A stretch of 64,000 nt of DNA from Promicromonospora panici (GTDB lineage: Bacteria > Actinomycetota > Actinomycetes > Actinomycetales > Cellulomonadaceae): NCBI RefSeq assembly GCF_900608595.1, contig NZ_UWYY01000003.1:124001-188000 (forward strand), read 5' to 3'. The position numbers and the translations under genes are program-made. The notes under the pieces were generated by a model, which was given only the letters and a program-made list of their open reading frames with translations, did no database searches and was not told where the DNA came from. Shown here piece after piece: positions 61,262-64,000 of the stretch; the first letter of the stretch is position 1, and each line of letters starts with the position of its first letter.

Positions 61262-62764
61262 ATGAGCGCATCGAACCAACTGGCGGTGACCGAGGAGCTC
61301 GCTGACGGGCCCCGGCTCGTCAGCGATCCCGTTCCCGACCTGTCCGTGCCCGGCGGGGCCTTCATCGGCGGCTTCTGGCAGCGCGAGGATCTCAGGCTTC
61401 CGGTCACCGATCCGGAGGACGGGCGGCTGCTGGGGTACGTCGCTGACTCGACCCCGGCGGACGTCGCGGCCGCGGTGTCCGGCATCCAGGAGTCGCTCGC
61501 GACGCAGGACTGGCCGCTGTGGGCCCGCAGCGAGGCTCTTCACCAGGCCTCACGGCTGCTGGCTCAGGACTCCGACCGGTTCGCCCACCTCATCGCCTCC
61601 GAAGGCGTCAAGACCCTCGCGGAAGCGCAGCGCGAGGTAGTCCGCTGTGTGGAGACCCTGCGGCTCTCCGCCGAAGCCGGGCCGGTCCTCACCGGTGAGA
61701 CGATCCCGTTCTCGGCGAGCCGGAGTGATCGCGGCAGGATCGGGTGGTTCACCCGCGAGCCGGTCGGCGTGGTCGCCGCACTCACCTCGTTCAACGATCC
61801 TCTCAACCTGGTGGCGCACAAACTCGGGCCGGCGCTGATCGGCGGCAACGGCGTCGTCCTCAAACCCTCGGACCACACTCCGCTCACGTCGCTGGCGTTT
61901 GTCGACCTGCTGCTCTCGGCGGGCGTGCCGGCGGGACGAGTCGCCGTGGTCTGCGGAAGTGCTCGGGCAGGGCAGGCGCTGGTCACCGACCAGCGGATCG
62001 CGATCGTGTCCTTTACCGGTGGTCCGAGGACCGCGGCGAAGATCACGGCCGCCGCCGGGCCGCGGAAGATGTTGATGGAGCTCGGCGGGAACAACCCGAC
62101 GATCGTGTGCGCGGACGCGGTTCTCTCCGACGCAGTGGAGGCGGTCGTGGACGGCGCGTTCGGCGTCGCCGGACAGAACTGTCTGTCGGTCCAGCGTGTC
62201 TATGTCCATGCATCGGTCCACGACGAGTTTCTGCACGACGCCGTCGCCCGAACCAAGCGGCTCAGGGTCGGCAGCAAGCATGACCCGGAGACGGACATCG
62301 GTCCGCTCGTCAGCGAGGCGGAGGCACAACGTGTGGAGGAGTGGGTCGACGGAGCGGTCGGCTCCGGGGCGACGGTCCACGCGGGCGGTGTCCGACACGG
62401 CTCCTTCTATGAGCCGACCATCCTCACCGGCGTCGCCGAGGGATCGCGTGTGCTCACCGACGAGGTCTTCGGCCCGGTCGTGACCGTCATCCCATTCGAG
62501 GACCTCGACTCTGCGGTCTCGGCAGCCAACACCAGTGAGTTCGCGCTCCAGGCCGGGGTCTTCACCCAGTCGGTCGAGACGGCGTTCGAAGTGTCGGCTC
62601 GGCTGGTCGCGGGAGCCGTCGTCGTCAACGGCACGAGCGACGTGCGCGTGGACTCCATGCCGTTCGGCGGCTTCAAGGGCTCGGGCATCGGACGTGAGGG
62701 TGTGCGGTTCACCGTTGAGGCCATGACGGAACCGAAGGCCACGATCCTGAATCTGGTCTCCTAA
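61262..62764 (+). CDS. NAD-dependent aldehyde dehydrogenase
   Basis: 500 residues from ATG 61262 (GAGGAG 7 nt upstream). FTGGPRTAAK cofactor loop, base Glu in MELGGNNPT, catalytic Cys in AGQNCLSVQRVYV, and FGGFKGSGIGREG near the end. The pattern around the Cys resembles lactaldehyde/glyceraldehyde-type ALDHs. It lies 14 bp after the FAD oxidoreductase and probably oxidises its aldehyde product. Confidence 0.9.
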   Translation: MSASNQLAVTEELADGPRLVSDPVPDLSVPGGAFIGGFWQREDLRLPVTDPEDGRLLGYVADSTPADVAAAVSGIQESLATQDWPLWARSEALHQASRLLAQDSDRFAHLIASEGVKTLAEAQREVVRCVETLRLSAEAGPVLTGETIPFSASRSDRGRIGWFTREPVGVVAALTSFNDPLNLVAHKLGPALIGGNGVVLKPSDHTPLTSLAFVDLLLSAGVPAGRVAVVCGSARAGQALVTDQRIAIVSFTGGPRTAAKITAAAGPRKMLMELGGNNPTIVCADAVLSDAVEAVVDGAFGVAGQNCLSVQRVYVHASVHDEFLHDAVARTKRLRVGSKHDPETDIGPLVSEAEAQRVEEWVDGAVGSGATVHAGGVRHGSFYEPTILTGVAEGSRVLTDEVFGPVVTVIPFEDLDSAVSAANTSEFALQAGVFTQSVETAFEVSARLVAGAVVVNGTSDVRVDSMPFGGFKGSGIGREGVRFTVEAMTEPKATILNLVS

Positions 62765-62871
62765 GTGCGTCTGCACCGGGACATGAGCACTCACGTCCGG
62801 TCCGGGAGCTCCTCGTGACCGCCACCACGCCCTGCCTCGCGGCAATCAATCAGCCTGACCAAGGAGTACCG

Positions 62872-63003
62872 ATGCGTTTCGTCCACCAGCCCGCAGCCAC
62901 GGTCACCGGACCGCTCCAGCCCAAGGGCTGGTCCGGCCGTTGGGACGTGACGGAGACCGTGCGCAAGGTTTACTCCATCGGGGTTCTCGCAGCGGGCGGG
63001 TGA
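62872..63003 (+). CDS. Small hypothetical protein or truncated gene start
   Basis: 43 codons from ATG 62872, preceded by an excellent AAGGAG at 6 nt. Begins MRFVHQPAATVTGPLQPKGW and ends IGVLAAGG. No family recognised. The strong ribosome binding site and the IS-like sequence just downstream suggest the 5' end of a gene whose rest was lost. Confidence 0.4.
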   Translation: MRFVHQPAATVTGPLQPKGWSGRWDVTETVRKVYSIGVLAAGG

Positions 63004-63072
63004 CACGAGCGCCCACCGCCTGGAGCGGGTCAGGGAACGCTAGGACCCCCACCCGAGCTCCAGACAGACCGG

Positions 63073-63116
63073 AAGGGCCCTCTGGCTGAGCATATTTGCT
63101 GAGTCAGAGGGCCCTT
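63073..63116 (+). terminator. Terminator hairpin
   Basis: AAGGGCCCTCTG/CAGAGGGCCCTT perfect 12-bp outer arms with AGCA/TGCT inner pairing and a TTT after the stem. Confidence 0.85.
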
Positions 63117-63139
63117 TCCATGGTCGGGGCTACAGCGTT

Positions 63140-63476
63140 GAGTCTCAGGACATCCCCGTCGATCACGAGTACAACCAACGACGCCCGCACCACATCGGAG
63201 TCGGACTAACCCCCTGATCCGGCCCGCTCTCTGGCAACCACCCGCGCCAGCCGTCGTCGTCGATGAACCCGACGGACCGGCCGGCTACGACACCACCACC
63301 AGCGCTGAGGAAGGACTCGGGGCCCGCAAGGCTGGGCGGGCCACACCTGACACGCCCGAGCCGGGACACACATTTTGGCCGCCAACCCCCGCTAACCCCG
63401 ACCTGTCCGCAAATAACAAATGGCCTGAACCTACGATCCGTAGGTTCAGGCCATTCCGATGTCTTGCGACATCACA
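63140..63476 (+). mobile_element. IS481-like element, 3' end
   Basis: Plus strand reads EYNQRRPHHIGVGLTP to a stop at about 63214, like the conserved YNxRRPH tail of IS481/IS3 transposases. A perfect 17-bp hairpin (63419-63455) follows, then GATGTCTTGCGACATCACA, which resembles the terminal inverted repeat of IS481-type elements. No transposase N-terminus or left end is present. Confidence 0.5.
63419..63455. terminator. Strong hairpin in IS-like end
   Basis: AATGGCCTGAACCTACG/CGTAGGTTCAGGCCATT, perfect 17-bp arms with loop ATC; blocks transcription across the element border. Confidence 0.85.
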
Positions 63477-63480
63477 ATCG

Positions 63481-63515
63481 TAGCGGGGGCAGGATTTGAA
63501 CCTGCGACCTCTGGG
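63481..63515 (-). other. tRNA-Met 3' fragment (attachment-site-like)
   Basis: Read on the minus strand, CCCAGAGGTCGCAGGTTC, then AAATCCTGCCCCCGCTA is the variable loop, T-arm and acceptor end of a tRNA-Met. The anticodon loop and 5' half are absent; a GGGAGCC/GGCTCCC hairpin replaces them. Such 3' tRNA copies are left by integrases at att sites. Confidence 0.65.
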
Positions 63516-63842
63516 AGCCGAAGGGGGCTCCCAGGCCACTACGCATGGACTTGGAAAAACCTGGATTCCCTTGGATTTCCAAGGATTCTCCTTGCTGACC
63601 GAGCCAGGATATCGCGGAACGCATCGGATCGGCAGCGACTGTTTCTGCAGACTAAGTGGATGCCAGTCAAGTCCTTCGTCGGATCATGAGGTAGTCCTCG
63701 GGAAGTATTCGTTGGCGGCAACACAGCGGCGGGACTGGAAAGCGGGAATGGTCAGTTGCGCCTGCTCGGCGCAGCAACGAGGGACGACGGCCACCCTGTT
63801 GCGGGCGCATGCAACGGCTCATGCCCAGTAGCGTTTGACGCG
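63516..63842. other. Intergenic region
   Basis: About 330 bp of A+T-richer, non-coding-looking sequence with short repeats of TTGGAT/CCAAGG near 63550-63590. No gene recognised. Confidence 0.45.
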
Positions 63843-64000
63843 CTACGAGACGGCGCGGGTCGAGACTCGTCGCCTGACCCACGACGGCTCAGTGCCCCGC
63901 TCGCGAGTCGGATCGAGGAGGCGCTGTTCCGTGCGCGCGATGATTCCAAGGAATGTCGCGTCGTCGCCGTATGCGCGCGCCAAGATCAATCCGCCCTGGA
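63843..64000 (-). CDS. TetR-like regulator C-terminus (cut by window edge)
   Basis: Minus-strand frame entering from the right edge: GGLILARAYGDDATFLG, then IIARTEQRLL to a TAG at 63843. The G-x-L-x-LAR segment is typical of the last helices of TetR-type ligand domains. The HTH would be outside the window, so the call is tentative. Confidence 0.4.
   Translation of the reverse strand, partial: QGGLILARAYGDDATFLGIIARTEQRLLDPTRERGTEPSWVRRRVSTRAVS

Noticed and set aside
63459..63689. Small plus frame beginning in the tRNA fragment (contains GAGFEPATSG)
   Set aside because: Typical false protein read antisense through the T-arm of a tRNA.

Overview
The window reads as chromosomal DNA of a high-G+C Gram-positive bacterium (Actinomycetota, most like plant-polysaccharide-degrading Micrococcales). 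The reasons are the very G+C-rich third codon positions, frequent GTG/TTG starts, AGGAGG-type ribosome binding sites, lipobox solute-binding proteins, sugar ABC systems without their own ATPase, LacI/GntR regulators and secreted GH62/GH43/CBM enzymes. Genus and species cannot be fixed from the sequence alone.

Layout. (1) 1-4.0 kb: a LuxR-type regulator cut by the left edge and a 1,058-residue cell-wall protein built of repeated DUF11-like modules. (2) 4.9-12.6 kb, all minus strand: LuxR-type regulator, acyltransferase (FabD-like), ketosynthase III (FabH-like), carboxymuconolactone-decarboxylase-like protein, FAD/NAD(P)-binding oxidoreductase, SDR and FabG. This is a compact fatty-acyl biosynthesis-like cluster with no carrier protein or KAS II; its product is unknown, and it is my best candidate for something undescribed. 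(3) 12.9-17.6 kb: sugar ABC importer with a divergent LacI and a broken GH29 alpha-L-fucosidase. (4) 17.6-18.7 kb: decayed genes (UspA and Nudix remnants). (5) 19-30 kb: arabinoxylan/arabinan enzymes (two GH62, one GH43, a broken SGNH esterase), a WxL-like surface protein with a DUF916-type partner, and a LacI regulator with matching operator-like sites; then more gene fragments. (6) 30.6-45.1 kb: GH42 beta-galactosidase, secreted beta-helix enzyme, GntR regulator, enolase-family sugar-acid dehydratase, broken aldo/keto reductase, amidohydrolase, mutarotase, second sugar ABC importer and three dehydrogenases. Together these suit non-phosphorylative catabolism of L-fucose or a similar 6-deoxy sugar. 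(7) 45.1-46.1 kb: an integrase remnant beside an NmrA-like gene that has lost its 5' end. (8) 46.4-62.8 kb: amino-acid/amine catabolism: aspartase, tartrate/D-malate dehydrogenase family, SSADH-type ALDH, alanine dehydrogenase, class III aminotransferase, GntR, FAD amine oxidase with a polar amino-acid ABC importer, second GntR, HAD dehalogenase-like, FAD oxidoreductase and ALDH. (9) 63.1-64 kb: an IS481-like 3' end, a 3' fragment of tRNA-Met (attachment-site-like), and a TetR-like C-terminus running off the right edge.

How it works together: secreted glycosidases release arabinose, galactose and possibly fucose from plant cell-wall glycans; two ABC importers (ATPase presumably a shared MsiK-type protein elsewhere) bring sugars in; cytoplasmic dehydrogenases, lactonase and dehydratase oxidise the deoxy sugar. 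LacI and GntR operator-like repeats link these genes. Many pseudogenes, an integrase fragment, an IS end and a tRNA fragment show a recombining, accessory part of the chromosome.
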